The notes beneath the pieces were generated by a model. It was given only the letters and a program-made list of their open reading frames with translations. It made no database searches and was not told the DNA's origin. The translations under genes and the position numbers were made by a program. From Cohnella zeiphila (lineage in GTDB: Bacteria > Bacillota > Bacilli > Paenibacillales > Paenibacillaceae): a stretch of DNA of 64,000 nucleotides. How positions within the stretch are numbered: the stretch's first letter is position 1; each line of letters begins with the position of its first letter. Positions 15,898 to 23,560 of this stretch are shown piece by piece. Location of the stretch: NCBI RefSeq assembly GCF_014212055.1, contig NZ_JACJVO010000056.1, forward strand, positions 1 to 64,000, written 5' to 3'.

Positions 15898-16872
15898 CTA
15901 ATAGGTACGCTGCGCGACGAATTTGGCGATATCGGCCAAGTTGCGCCGCGCCGAAATGTCGGGCAGCTGCTCCAGCACGCGCAGCGCCTTCGCGGTATAA
16001 CGGTCCGCCAGCTTCTCCGAGAGCCGGACTCCCTGGCTGGAGCGGACGAGCTTGACCGCCCTGGACGAATCGGCCGCGTCTTCGCTCTCGCGAATGCGCG
16101 CGATCTCCGCGAGCAGCTCCTCGCGGATGCCGGGCTCCTCCAGCGCGTACAGCACCGGCAGCGTCACGTTGCCTTGGCGCAGATCGCTGCCCGGAGGCTT
16201 GCCGATCTTCTTCTCGGTGCCGCAGATGTCCAGCAGGTCGTCGGTGATCTGAAAAGCCATTCCGACCTGGTATCCGTAACGGTACAGCAGATTGCACACG
16301 GCCTCCGGCGCCCCGGCGGCGATCCCGCCGAGCTGGCAGCTGATGGCGATCAGCAGCGCCGTCTTCCGGCGAATGCGCCGCAAGTAATGGCGCACGGTCT
16401 GCTTCGTATTGAAAAAGTCGCGGATCTGCTCCATCTCGCCGATGCACATCTGCACGATCGCGCCGGACAATATCTGATGGATCCTCGGGTTTTCCAGCTG
16501 GCTGGCCACGACGAGCGCCTTGCCGTTGATGTAGTCCCCCGTGAACATGGCGATCCGGTTGTCCCACTTCGCTTTGACGGTCGGCTGGCCGCGCCGCGTA
16601 TCGGCGTCGTCGATGACGTCGTCGTGCACGAGCGACGCCATGTGGATCAGCTCCAGCGCAGCCGCGGCGTATTGGATCCGGTCCAGGGAATACCGGCCGA
16701 ACTTTCCTCCCAGCAGCACGATGACCGGCCGCAGCCGCTTGCCGCCGGCCTTGAGCAGATGCTGGGCGGATTCGCCGAGCAGCGGCAGGTCGGACGACAC
16801 GCTCGCCGCCAGCAGGTCCTCGATCTTCTGCAAGTCGGATTTGAGCGAAGCGTACAGTTGCATGAGCTTCAA
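15898..16872 (-). CDS. hepT: Heptaprenyl diphosphate synthase, catalytic component II
   Basis: A 324-aa trans-prenyltransferase with both aspartate-rich motifs, DDVIDD (FARM) and DDLLD (SARM), plus GGKRLRP near residue 43. Together with HepS it makes the C35 side chain of menaquinone-7. The TTG at 16872 is chosen because GAGGG lies 8 bases upstream and the sequence from it aligns with the N-terminus remembered for Geobacillus HepT; a GTG at 16881 is the alternative. A hairpin with CGGATC arms follows the stop at about 15860-15886. Confidence 0.92.
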   Translation of the reverse strand: MKLMQLYASLKSDLQKIEDLLAASVSSDLPLLGESAQHLLKAGGKRLRPVIVLLGGKFGRYSLDRIQYAAAALELIHMASLVHDDVIDDADTRRGQPTVKAKWDNRIAMFTGDYINGKALVVASQLENPRIHQILSGAIVQMCIGEMEQIRDFFNTKQTVRHYLRRIRRKTALLIAISCQLGGIAAGAPEAVCNLLYRYGYQVGMAFQITDDLLDICGTEKKIGKPPGSDLRQGNVTLPVLYALEEPGIREELLAEIARIRESEDAADSSRAVKLVRSSQGVRLSEKLADRYTAKALRVLEQLPDISARRNLADIAKFVAQRTY

Positions 16873-16944
16873 TAGATTCACCCTCGGTTAGGATTAAAAG
16901 TTCGGCGAGGAACAAGGGCGCCTGCGCCGAAACTTACCAGGATT

Positions 16945-17799
16945 TCATGCATAGACGGCGTCGGGCCAGTCCGTCAGGGACACCGGCTCCGCAAGCAGGC
17001 CGAGTTCCCTCGCGTATTGAAAGTACAAGCTCAGTCCCGCGCGCTGCTTGGCGCCGAAGTCGTGGCTGAGCCCGGCGAAATAGCAGCGCCAGTAGCTCTC
17101 CGTGCCCCCGATGCGCCGGACCGCTTCGGATACGAGCGGTTCGGGGTTTTCCGCCGATCTGCGCTTGGAGGCCAGCAGCGCGCGATAAATCTCGCCGACC
17201 GCCTCCGGATGCCGGCGCGCCGAATCGCGCCGGACGGCCCAGACCGCGTAGGTCATCCCATGCCCCGTCCAAAGCCGCCACAGGTCCCCAAGGTCGAGCA
17301 CCCGGTAGCCGTGCTCCCGCCAGGAAGCGCGGATCGCATGGTCTCCGATGAGTAGGGCGGCGTCCGCCCGCTCGAGCATCGCGTCCAGGTCCGGCTCGGC
17401 CGTCTCGTAGACGGGTCGGCCTCCGTAAAACTTCTCCATGACGATCTTCAGCAGGTTCACGGTCGTCGCCGACGTCGTCGTCATGGCAATCTTGCCGAAG
17501 CGTACTTTCTCCATCGGGGACTTCACGAACAGAAGAAGCGACTGCACGCGCCCGAAGCTGCTCACCGACAGGTCGGGCAGCAGCCAGTAATCGTCGGCGT
17601 TCAGACCGTAAGCGAACGAGGAGACGGCCGAGACGTCGATCTCTCCGGTCCGGAGCATGCGGTTAAGCTCCGCCGGCATGCCGTAGACGAGCTCCGACCG
17701 GCACTCGAGCCGCTCGGGGCGAAATTCGTGAAAAACCGGCCAGACATTCGCGTAATCGATGCGGCCGATGCGCAGAGGGGCATCAGAAGTTGACATCAT
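16945..17799 (-). CDS. mqnA: Chorismate dehydratase (futalosine pathway)
   Basis: A 284-aa periplasmic-binding-protein-fold enzyme that dehydrates chorismate to 3-enolpyruvyl-benzoate, the first committed step of futalosine menaquinone synthesis. The family features seen are IGRIDYANVWPVF at about residues 11-23, GMPAELNRMLRTGEID, SVSSFAYG, and ALLIGDHAI. It overlaps ubiX by 17 bases and sits in a menaquinone operon. Its presence indicates that this organism uses the Mqn route rather than the classical MenFDHCEB route of B. subtilis, which lacks this gene at the equivalent position. Confidence 0.9.
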   Translation of the reverse strand: MMSTSDAPLRIGRIDYANVWPVFHEFRPERLECRSELVYGMPAELNRMLRTGEIDVSAVSSFAYGLNADDYWLLPDLSVSSFGRVQSLLLFVKSPMEKVRFGKIAMTTTSATTVNLLKIVMEKFYGGRPVYETAEPDLDAMLERADAALLIGDHAIRASWREHGYRVLDLGDLWRLWTGHGMTYAVWAVRRDSARRHPEAVGEIYRALLASKRRSAENPEPLVSEAVRRIGGTESYWRCYFAGLSHDFGAKQRAGLSLYFQYARELGLLAEPVSLTDWPDAVYA

Positions 17800-18412
17800 C
17801 GGGCTCTCCCCACCTTCGGAACAAGCGGTGCGGAATTCCCATTCCGTCCATCACTTTTCCCACAATGAAATTGACGGCGTCGTCCAGCGTTTGCGGCCCT
17901 TGGTAAAAAGCCGGCATCGCCGGCACGATCCGCACGCCGAGCCGCGCGAGCTTGAGCATGTTCTCCAGATGAATCGCGTTAAGCGGAGTTTCCCGGGGAA
18001 CGAGCAGCAGCGGCCTTCCTTCCTTGAGCGTCACGTCCGCCGCCCGCGCGATCAGGTTGTCCGACGCGCCGTGGGCGATGGCCGACAGCGTCCCCATCGA
18101 GCAGGGGACGATCGCCATCCCCTCGCAGCGGAACGACCCGCTGGCGATGGCCGCGCCGATATCGCCGGGAGGGTAATAGGTCAGCCGCGGATCGCCTTCT
18201 TCGATTCCGAGCCCGGCCCGCAGCGACTCCTTGCGGCGCGCGGCGTCCCAGCCGAGCTCCTCCTTGAGCACGCGCCAGCCTGCTTCCGAGACGACGAGAT
18301 GGACATGAACGCCGGCGGAGATCAGCTCCCGGCACAGCCGAACGCCGTAGATCGCGCCGCTTGCCCCGGTCCAGCCGACCGCCCAACGAACGGGCCTTTC
18401 CGCCGTCACCAT
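17783..18412 (-). CDS. ubiX: UbiX-type flavin prenyltransferase
   Basis: A 209-aa flavoprotein of the UbiX/Pad1 family, which attaches a dimethylallyl unit to FMN to give the cofactor of UbiD-type decarboxylases. GWTGASGAIYGVRL at about residues 13-26 and VPCSMGTLSAIAHG are the family signatures. In the futalosine pathway this cofactor would serve the UbiD-like decarboxylase acting on prenylated dihydroxynaphthoate; that decarboxylase is not in the window. It overlaps the prenyltransferase gene by 7 bases upstream and mqnA by 17 bases downstream. Confidence 0.9.
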   Translation of the reverse strand: MVTAERPVRWAVGWTGASGAIYGVRLCRELISAGVHVHLVVSEAGWRVLKEELGWDAARRKESLRAGLGIEEGDPRLTYYPPGDIGAAIASGSFRCEGMAIVPCSMGTLSAIAHGASDNLIARAADVTLKEGRPLLLVPRETPLNAIHLENMLKLARLGVRIVPAMPAFYQGPQTLDDAVNFIVGKVMDGMGIPHRLFRRWGEPDDVNF

Positions 18413-19281
18413 GATTTCACCACCACGAGATCAATGAAGGTGAAGACGAGAACGACCGTGCTGACGACCCAGTTCATGGTGAAAAAGGCCGCCTGCAGCT
18501 TGCTCATGTCTTGCGGAGATACGAGACGATGCTCGTAGATGAGCAGCCCGGCCGATACGACCGTGCCGGCCAAGTACCACCAGCTCAGGTCCGTCGTGGC
18601 GAGCAGCAGCGCGAAGCCGACGATCGTCAATGCGTGCATGACGCGGGCGATCCTCAGCGCCTTCTCGATGCCGAACCGGGCCGGAATCGAATAAAGGCCT
18701 TCCTTCCGGTCGATCTCGATATCCTGGCACGCATAGATGATGTCGAAGCCGGCCGACCAGATCGCAACCGTAAGATAGAGGATGATGGCGGGAAGCGAGA
18801 TCGTGCCGGTGACCGCCACCCAGCCTCCGAGCGGCGCCAGTCCGAGCGTGAGGCCAAGCACGACGTGGCACAGCCAGGTGAACCGCTTCGTGTAAGAATA
18901 GAAGACCGTCATGAAAACCGCGACCGGCAGCAGCTTCATCGCCAGATCGCTTAGCTGCGAAGCCGCCCAGAACAGCAGGGCGAACGAAGCGAGAATGAAG
19001 AGGATCACTTCCCCCGCCTTGAGCAAGCCGGCGGGAATGGCCCGCTTCTCCGTGCGCGGGTTGCGGGCGTCGATCGCCCGGTCGATGACCCGGTTCAGCC
19101 CCATGGCGGCGCTCCGCGCGCCGACCATCGCCATGAGGATCCAGCCGCATTGCGCCCAGCTCGGCAGATGATGGTTCTCCGTCACCGCTCCGAGAATCGT
19201 TCCGACGTACGCGAACGGCAGCGCGAACATCGTATGTTCAATCTTGATCATTTCCAGAAAAACTTTGATTTTGCGAATCAT
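18406..19281 (-). CDS. UbiA-family prenyltransferase (likely MqnP-type)
   Basis: A 291-aa integral membrane prenyltransferase with about eight hydrophobic segments. The two Mg-diphosphate motifs are NRVIDRAIDARN (about residues 67-78) and DIEIDRKEG (about 190-198). In this setting it should attach heptaprenyl diphosphate to dihydroxy-naphthoate. The start at 19281 overlaps menG in an ATGA; a much longer in-frame start inside menG is rejected. It is often annotated 4-hydroxybenzoate octaprenyltransferase; the mqnA and hepS/hepT neighbours argue for the menaquinone role. Confidence 0.88.
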   Translation of the reverse strand: MIRKIKVFLEMIKIEHTMFALPFAYVGTILGAVTENHHLPSWAQCGWILMAMVGARSAAMGLNRVIDRAIDARNPRTEKRAIPAGLLKAGEVILFILASFALLFWAASQLSDLAMKLLPVAVFMTVFYSYTKRFTWLCHVVLGLTLGLAPLGGWVAVTGTISLPAIILYLTVAIWSAGFDIIYACQDIEIDRKEGLYSIPARFGIEKALRIARVMHALTIVGFALLLATTDLSWWYLAGTVVSAGLLIYEHRLVSPQDMSKLQAAFFTMNWVVSTVVLVFTFIDLVVVKSW

Positions 19282-19997
19282 GCCCCGTCGTTCCCCTTCG
19301 TTCCGATGTGCAATGCCGCCACGCCTCCCGTTAGCGGGTAGGCGCGAACGTTGCGCAGACCGGTTGTCCGGAACATCTCCGCAAGCGCCTGGAGGTCGGG
19401 AAACGAGGCGAGCGATTCCGGCAGCCAGCGGTATTGCTCGTATCTCTTGACGAGCCACTTGCCGAGCAGCGGAAGCAGCTTTTCGAAGTAAAAGTAATAT
19501 AGCGCTTTGAACGGCTGCCAGGTCGGCTTCGACAGCTCCAGACAGACGACTTTGCCCCCGGGCTTCACGACGCGTCTCATCTCCCGGATGACCCGCTCGT
19601 AATCCGGCACGTTGCGAAGGCCGAATCCGATCGTCACGAAGTCGAAGGTATTGTCCGGGAACGGAAGCGACATCGCGTTGCCCTGAATCAGCTCGATCGT
19701 TCCCCCAAGGTCAAGCTTGTCTACCTTGGCTTGACCTATATCCAGCATGTTGCGGCTGAAATCGAGGCCGACCGTACGCCCGCCCCGGCTCTCCCGGGCC
19801 AGGGCGATCGTCCAGTCGCAGGTGCCGCAGCACAGGTCGAGCGAGCTCTGGCCCGGCTGAACGTTCATCTTGCGCATCGTGAACTTGCGCCATGCCTTGT
19901 GCCGCCGAAAGCTCAGCACGTCGTTCATCATATCGTACTTCGGTGCGATGCTCTCGAACACGGCATGCACGTGGCTTTGTTTGGATTCGGCGTCCAT
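19278..19997 (-). CDS. menG: Demethylmenaquinone methyltransferase
   Basis: A 239-aa SAM-dependent C-methyltransferase (UbiE/MenG family) that performs the last step of menaquinone synthesis. Signatures are FESIAPKYDMMNDVLSF at about residues 14-30, the SAM loop LDLCCGTCDW, and FGLRNVPDYERVIREMRRV. It lies 4 bases after hepS, as menH(ubiE) does in B. subtilis. The ATGA overlap with the following prenyltransferase gene suggests translational coupling. Confidence 0.94.
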   Translation of the reverse strand: MDAESKQSHVHAVFESIAPKYDMMNDVLSFRRHKAWRKFTMRKMNVQPGQSSLDLCCGTCDWTIALARESRGGRTVGLDFSRNMLDIGQAKVDKLDLGGTIELIQGNAMSLPFPDNTFDFVTIGFGLRNVPDYERVIREMRRVVKPGGKVVCLELSKPTWQPFKALYYFYFEKLLPLLGKWLVKRYEQYRWLPESLASFPDLQALAEMFRTTGLRNVRAYPLTGGVAALHIGTKGNDGA

Positions 19998-20001
19998 GCG
20001 C

Positions 20002-20880
20002 TCACCCCAGTTCTGTCATCACTGTCGCCGGCATCGGGCCTAGCGCGTTCAGAAACGGCTGCACCAACGCTTGCAGCTCCTTGCCCAGCTTTTCGGAAGG
20101 AAGCCGCTGCATCAGGTTCTGCAGCTGAATGACCGCCTGCCGCAGCAGCTCGCCGAGCTTCTCGGATACGGCATACTTGTCCATAAGCTGGCTGACCGCT
20201 CCGGGATCGTCCCGGCGATCGGCCAGCGCGCGCCGGTCTTCCTCCGAACCTTCCTGCAGCACGTGCCAGAACCCCCAGCCTTCCGTCGGCCGGCCGGGAT
20301 TCTCCAGCCGTAGCTTCTCCTGCAGCAGCAGCTCGCAGCGCGCGAAGCGCTCGACCACCTCGGGCCAGAGGCGCTCGTACAGGCCGCCCATCAGATGCGT
20401 AAACGAGAGAAACAGGCCGGATTTAAGCTCCGCCCCGTGCCGCAAATACTCCTCCGCATCCAGTCTCATTTGCTTCATCTTGGTATAGAACAGCACTTTG
20501 ATCCGGTTGATGTCGCAGATCGCGTCACCGAGCCGGCGAACCATATCGATCTGGCCCGCCTGGGAGAGCAGATTGTAGAACCGGCCGCTGAAATAATCCC
20601 CGGCCAGCACTTTAAGCTGGCGCGCCCGCATGCCGAGCGTGCCGCCGCGCCCCGAAGGCGGCTCGTCGTCTACCAGATCGTGCGTATCGAGCCCCATCTG
20701 CACGAGCGAAGCGACGACGGCCAGAAGATCCTTGTAGGACGACGCGGCCGGCTGCTGGGACAGCACGAGGTGCAGCAGCCGGACTCGCCCCTCCGGAAAA
20801 TCCGGCAGGTCCGTGTGGATCGCGATCATATCGTAATCCATGTATTGGTGGGCCATTTGTGCCAGATGGTTACGTGTCAT
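20002..20880 (-). CDS. hepS: Heptaprenyl diphosphate synthase component I
   Basis: A 292-aa HEPPP synthase subunit 1 protein. It is the non-catalytic partner that binds HepT to form the heterodimeric heptaprenyl diphosphate synthase. The stretch VQMGLDTHDLVDDEP matches the family, which keeps a degenerate prenyl-synthase fold without the aspartate-rich motifs. The start has GGAGG 7-9 bases upstream. It is the first gene of hepS-menG-ubiA-ubiX-mqnA-hepT, preceded by an extended -10 promoter at 20934-20942. Confidence 0.88.
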   Translation of the reverse strand: MTRNHLAQMAHQYMDYDMIAIHTDLPDFPEGRVRLLHLVLSQQPAASSYKDLLAVVASLVQMGLDTHDLVDDEPPSGRGGTLGMRARQLKVLAGDYFSGRFYNLLSQAGQIDMVRRLGDAICDINRIKVLFYTKMKQMRLDAEEYLRHGAELKSGLFLSFTHLMGGLYERLWPEVVERFARCELLLQEKLRLENPGRPTEGWGFWHVLQEGSEEDRRALADRRDDPGAVSQLMDKYAVSEKLGELLRQAVIQLQNLMQRLPSEKLGKELQALVQPFLNALGPMPATVMTELG

Positions 20881-20933
20881 TGTTCAGCCTCCGAGCGTTC
20901 AAAGGAAGCACCAGGTCCTTTGGCATGGCTATT

Positions 20934-20942
20934 ATTATAACA
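20934..20942 (-). promoter_or_regulatory. Extended -10 promoter of the menaquinone operon
   Basis: On the minus strand TGTTATAAT contains a perfect -10 with the TGN extension, 54 bases before the hepS start. No good -35 is visible at 17-18 bases, as is common for extended -10 promoters. Confidence 0.55.
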
Positions 20943-20978
20943 TATTCATCCGGCCCCCGCATAAGAGAGGGCCGGAAT

Positions 20979-21524
20979 TCACGATTTCGCAAAATATCGG
21001 TTCCATCGCTCGCCGATCGGCGTCCATTCGGGATTCAGCTTGCCGGACCACGCCGGGCTCGTTCCGCTCTCCCCCGCGTTTAACTCCTCCAAGGATTTCC
21101 AGTCTTCGGCTGTCGTATCCCCCGAGAGAAGCAGCGTTCGCGTTCCGTCTTCCGCCGCGTAAACGCGCAACAGCAGCCTGCGGACGTTCGACAGCTGCCC
21201 GAACGACAGTCGCACCAGCTTGGCGGAGTCCCTCCAGACGACGGCCGGCGCCCCCGAGGAGCGGTCGATGCTCAGATCGACCGACAGAATGGAATGATCC
21301 CAGCCGACCCGCAGCAGCCTTTCTTCCAGAGGCAGCGCGGCGAAAGCGTCCGCTACCCGATCCTCCGTCAGCTTCTCCACGCGCAGCGGCGTGAACGCCG
21401 CGCTCGCCTCCCGGCCAGCCTGCGACCGCTCCGCGAGCCGCGGCAGCTGCCCGAGCAGCACGACGACCGCAAGACCGGCTGCGAGCAGCCGCGCCATGAG
21501 CCATGCCCACCGCCTGTCCGCCAT
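20979..21524 (-). CDS. Membrane-anchored hypothetical protein
   Basis: A 181-aa protein with an N-terminal hydrophobic anchor (about residues 6-25, following RRWAWLMARLLAAG) and an extracytoplasmic domain of unknown function. The start at 21524 has AAGGAAGGA seven bases upstream; an in-frame ATG at 21566 is less likely. It lies alone between mtrB and hepS. A GC-rich inverted repeat (CCGGCCC/GGGGCCGG) follows the stop at 20951-20975 but lacks a T run. I do not recognise the family. Confidence 0.75.
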   Translation of the reverse strand: MADRRWAWLMARLLAAGLAVVVLLGQLPRLAERSQAGREASAAFTPLRVEKLTEDRVADAFAALPLEERLLRVGWDHSILSVDLSIDRSSGAPAVVWRDSAKLVRLSFGQLSNVRRLLLRVYAAEDGTRTLLLSGDTTAEDWKSLEELNAGESGTSPAWSGKLNPEWTPIGERWNRYFAKS

Positions 21525-21574
21525 AACGGGTCCTTCCTTTCTCCGCGATGATTCCCCCTCTCCCATTGTACAAA

Positions 21575-21597
21575 TAAAAAAGGCAGGCTATGCCTGC
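21575..21597 (-). terminator. Terminator after mtrB
   Basis: On the minus strand GCAGGC-ATA-GCCTGC is followed by CTTTTTTATTT, about 50 bases after the mtrB stop. Confidence 0.85.
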
Positions 21598-21648
21598 GAA
21601 AGTCCCTTCCGGCCGGAAAGCCGACGTCCGGGTCCGCGCCGCAGGCGC

Positions 21649-21876
21649 TTACTCGTCCGTCTCCACGACGCCGTACCTCGTGAAGAGCGTCGCTTTGCCC
21701 CGAATCTTGATCGCCGACGTGTGGTCCGTAAACTGCGCGATCAGCACTTCCCCGCGGTCCAGCTTCTCCGTATGGTGAAACCGGGTGTCCTGTCCGCGCG
21801 TAAGCCCGATGACGTGAACCCCGCCTTCCTTCGCCTTCACGACGATATAATCCCCGTTCGTAGGCAATGCTTCCAT
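21649..21876 (-). CDS. mtrB: Tryptophan RNA-binding attenuator protein (TRAP)
   Basis: A 75-aa protein, exactly the length of B. subtilis MtrB and clearly alignable to it ([39 protein letters not shown]). TRAP forms an 11-subunit ring that, when loaded with tryptophan, wraps RNA containing spaced GAG/UAG triplets and causes trp attenuation. The start at 21876 has AAGGAGG 11 bases upstream. It has its own promoter and terminator. mtrA (folE), the usual partner gene, is absent here. The likely target, the trp leader, is 10 kb away at 11119-11497. No anti-TRAP gene is present. Confidence 0.93.
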   Translation of the reverse strand: MEALPTNGDYIVVKAKEGGVHVIGLTRGQDTRFHHTEKLDRGEVLIAQFTDHTSAIKIRGKATLFTRYGVVETDE

Positions 21877-21906
21877 GGATGAGATCGCCTCCTTATGCTG
21901 TCTACC

Positions 21907-21936
21907 ACTATGAACCAACGGCTCGGTTTCTGTCAA
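21907..21936 (-). promoter_or_regulatory. mtrB promoter
   Basis: On the minus strand a perfect TTGACA (21936-21931) and CATAGT (21912-21907) with an 18-base spacer lie directly in the tail of the upstream terminator. Confidence 0.55.
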
Positions 21937-21974
21937 TAAAAAGACCACTTTGCTCTGGAAGAGAAAGTGGTCTT
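21937..21974 (-). terminator. Terminator after tRNA-Pro
   Basis: On the minus strand an 11-bp perfect stem AAGACCACTTT / AAAGTGGTCTT with a 12-base loop is followed by TTTATTG. It ends the hbs/tRNA-Pro unit. Confidence 0.85.
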
Positions 21975-22019
21975 CTTCGCCTAGGCGGAGCTTGAAGCAG
22001 CGCCGTTATGCTTATGTAA

Positions 22020-22096
22020 TGGTCGGAGTAGCGGGATTCGAACCCACGGCCTCATCCACCCCAAGGATGCGCGCTACCAGGCTGCGCTATACCCCG
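22020..22096 (-). tRNA. tRNA-Pro (anticodon GGG)
   Basis: A 77-nt cloverleaf with encoded CCA. The acceptor stem CGGGGTA pairs with TACTCCG, the D-arm is GCGCAGCCTGGTAGCGC, the anticodon arm CATCC-TTGGGGT-GGATG gives anticodon GGG (codon CCC), and the T-arm is GTGGGTTCGAATCCCGC. It is followed by a strong terminator and preceded by its own promoter. Confidence 0.95.
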
Positions 22097-22114
22097 TAAG
22101 AAAGTACGAGAGTG

Positions 22115-22144
22115 ATTATAGCACAGGCACAGAGATGAGCGCAA
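22115..22144 (-). promoter_or_regulatory. tRNA-Pro promoter
   Basis: On the minus strand TTGCGC (22144-22139) and a perfect TATAAT (22120-22115), 18 bases apart, with TGC before the -10 (extended -10). It lies 19 bases before the tRNA. Confidence 0.7.
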
Positions 22145-22183
22145 CCCTTTGGGCCCCTCACAAAACTAAGCAAATTCGGCAGC

Positions 22184-22456
22184 TTATTTAATGCCTTCCT
22201 TCAAGGCTTTGCCCGGTTTGAAAGCCGGAATCTTGCCGGCCGGAATTTCGATCTCGACGCCGGTTTGCGGATTGCGTCCCTTGCGGGCGGAGCGTTCGCG
22301 CACTTCGAAGTTGCCGAAGCCGACGAGTTGAACCTTGTCTCCGTTCTGGAGAGCTTCCGAGATGACATCGAACACGGCGTCGACCGCTTGGGTCGCGTCC
22401 TTCTTCGACAAGTCCGTCAATTCGGATACTTTGGCGATCAGTTCGGTTTTATTCAT
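22184..22456 (-). CDS. hbs: DNA-binding protein HU
   Basis: A 90-aa histone-like protein that bends and compacts DNA. The family sequence is intact: [20 protein letters not shown] at the start, then [20 protein letters not shown] and [21 protein letters not shown], including the proline at the beta-arm tip. The ATG at 22456 has GGGAGGT seven bases upstream; an in-frame GTG nine bases earlier is too close to that site. In B. subtilis hbs lies next to spoIVA and mtrAB; here a sugar ABC transporter separates it from spoIVA. No clear terminator follows, so read-through into tRNA-Pro is possible. Confidence 0.97.
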   Translation of the reverse strand: MNKTELIAKVSELTDLSKKDATQAVDAVFDVISEALQNGDKVQLVGFGNFEVRERSARKGRNPQTGVEIEIPAGKIPAFKPGKALKEGIK

Positions 22457-22515
22457 GACATTCACCTCCCGGGGCGGATAACTGGCTTGTTAACTGTTTA
22501 TCCGTTTCATCGAAA

Positions 22516-22545
22516 ATTATACACAGAGAAGAAGCGAATTTTCAA
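22516..22545 (-). promoter_or_regulatory. hbs promoter
   Basis: On the minus strand TTGAAA (22545-22540) and TATAAT (22521-22516) are spaced by 18 bases, about 55 bases before the hbs ribosome-binding site. Confidence 0.75.
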
Positions 22546-22573
22546 GCGTGACGCGGCCGGAACCGGTTTGATG

Positions 22574-23560
22574 TCACGTTTTTTTGCGGCTGAGGTGGAT
22601 AAACGTGACCGCCAGCGCCAGAACGAGCACCGCGCCTTTGATGATATCGGTCGTATAATACTGCACGTGCAGCATCGTCAGTCCGTTGATCAGCACGCCG
22701 GTCAGCACCGCGCCGACGAACGTTCCGATAATGTTCGGTCTCCCGGCGCCGAACACCGAGTAGCCGACGAACACGGCGGCGACGGAGTCCATCAGCATCG
22801 GCGCTCCCGCGTCGATCTGGCCGGAGCCGACGCGCGCGGTGTACAGGATGCCGCCGATGGCGGCGAACACGCCCGAGGCGACGTACGCCCACGTGCGGAT
22901 CCGCTTGACGCGGACGCCGGACAGGCGCGCCGCCTCCTCGTTGCCGCCCGTCATCGTCGTCTGGCGGCCCTGCCGGGTGTACTTGAAGAAGATGTGCGCG
23001 CCGATGACCGCGACGATCATCAGAATGACCGGGAACGGCACGCCGAGCAGCTTGCCCTGGCCGATCCAGAGAAAGTGCGGATTCATGACGCCGGGCGCCT
23101 TCGTCCCGTCCTGGAACTGCATGTTGTTGTAGACCGAGTAGCCTTTCGTATACGTCTTGTGAATGCCGCTGACGATGTACATGACGGCGAGCGTCGCCAG
23201 CAGGTCGGGGATGCGCACCTTGACGATCAGGAAGGCGTTCAGCAGGCCGACCAGCGCGCCGATGACGAGCGGAACGACGATGACGAGAACGAGCGGCATC
23301 TGGTACCAGATCATCATCGTCGCCGTTGTTACCGTCGTCAGGGAGACGGTGGAGCCGACCGACAGATCGAAGCCGTCGACGGTCAGCGAGATCGTGACGC
23401 CGATCGCCACGAACGTCAGGATCGAGATCGATCTCAGGATGTCCATCAGGTTGCTGTACGTAAAGAAATATTCGTTGTATAGCGAGAAGAATACGAGCAC
23501 GAGGGCGATGAAAATCAGCGCTCCGTACTTGAACGAGAACTGCGAGATTTTGTGGTTCAC
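22574..23560 (-). CDS. Sugar ABC transporter permease (RbsC/AraH type)
   Basis: A 328-aa inner-membrane permease of the branched-chain/monosaccharide family (BPD_transp_2), with about nine hydrophobic segments and the family stretch VDGFDLSVGSTVSLTT. The start is GTG at 23560, overlapping the ATPase stop as GTGA, with GGGAGG upstream; the long upstream extension of the frame is a shadow of the ATPase gene. It acts with the two upstream genes to import a monosaccharide. The substrate cannot be read from sequence. Confidence 0.92.
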   Translation of the reverse strand: MNHKISQFSFKYGALIFIALVLVFFSLYNEYFFTYSNLMDILRSISILTFVAIGVTISLTVDGFDLSVGSTVSLTTVTTATMMIWYQMPLVLVIVVPLVIGALVGLLNAFLIVKVRIPDLLATLAVMYIVSGIHKTYTKGYSVYNNMQFQDGTKAPGVMNPHFLWIGQGKLLGVPFPVILMIVAVIGAHIFFKYTRQGRQTTMTGGNEEAARLSGVRVKRIRTWAYVASGVFAAIGGILYTARVGSGQIDAGAPMLMDSVAAVFVGYSVFGAGRPNIIGTFVGAVLTGVLINGLTMLHVQYYTTDIIKGAVLVLALAVTFIHLSRKKT

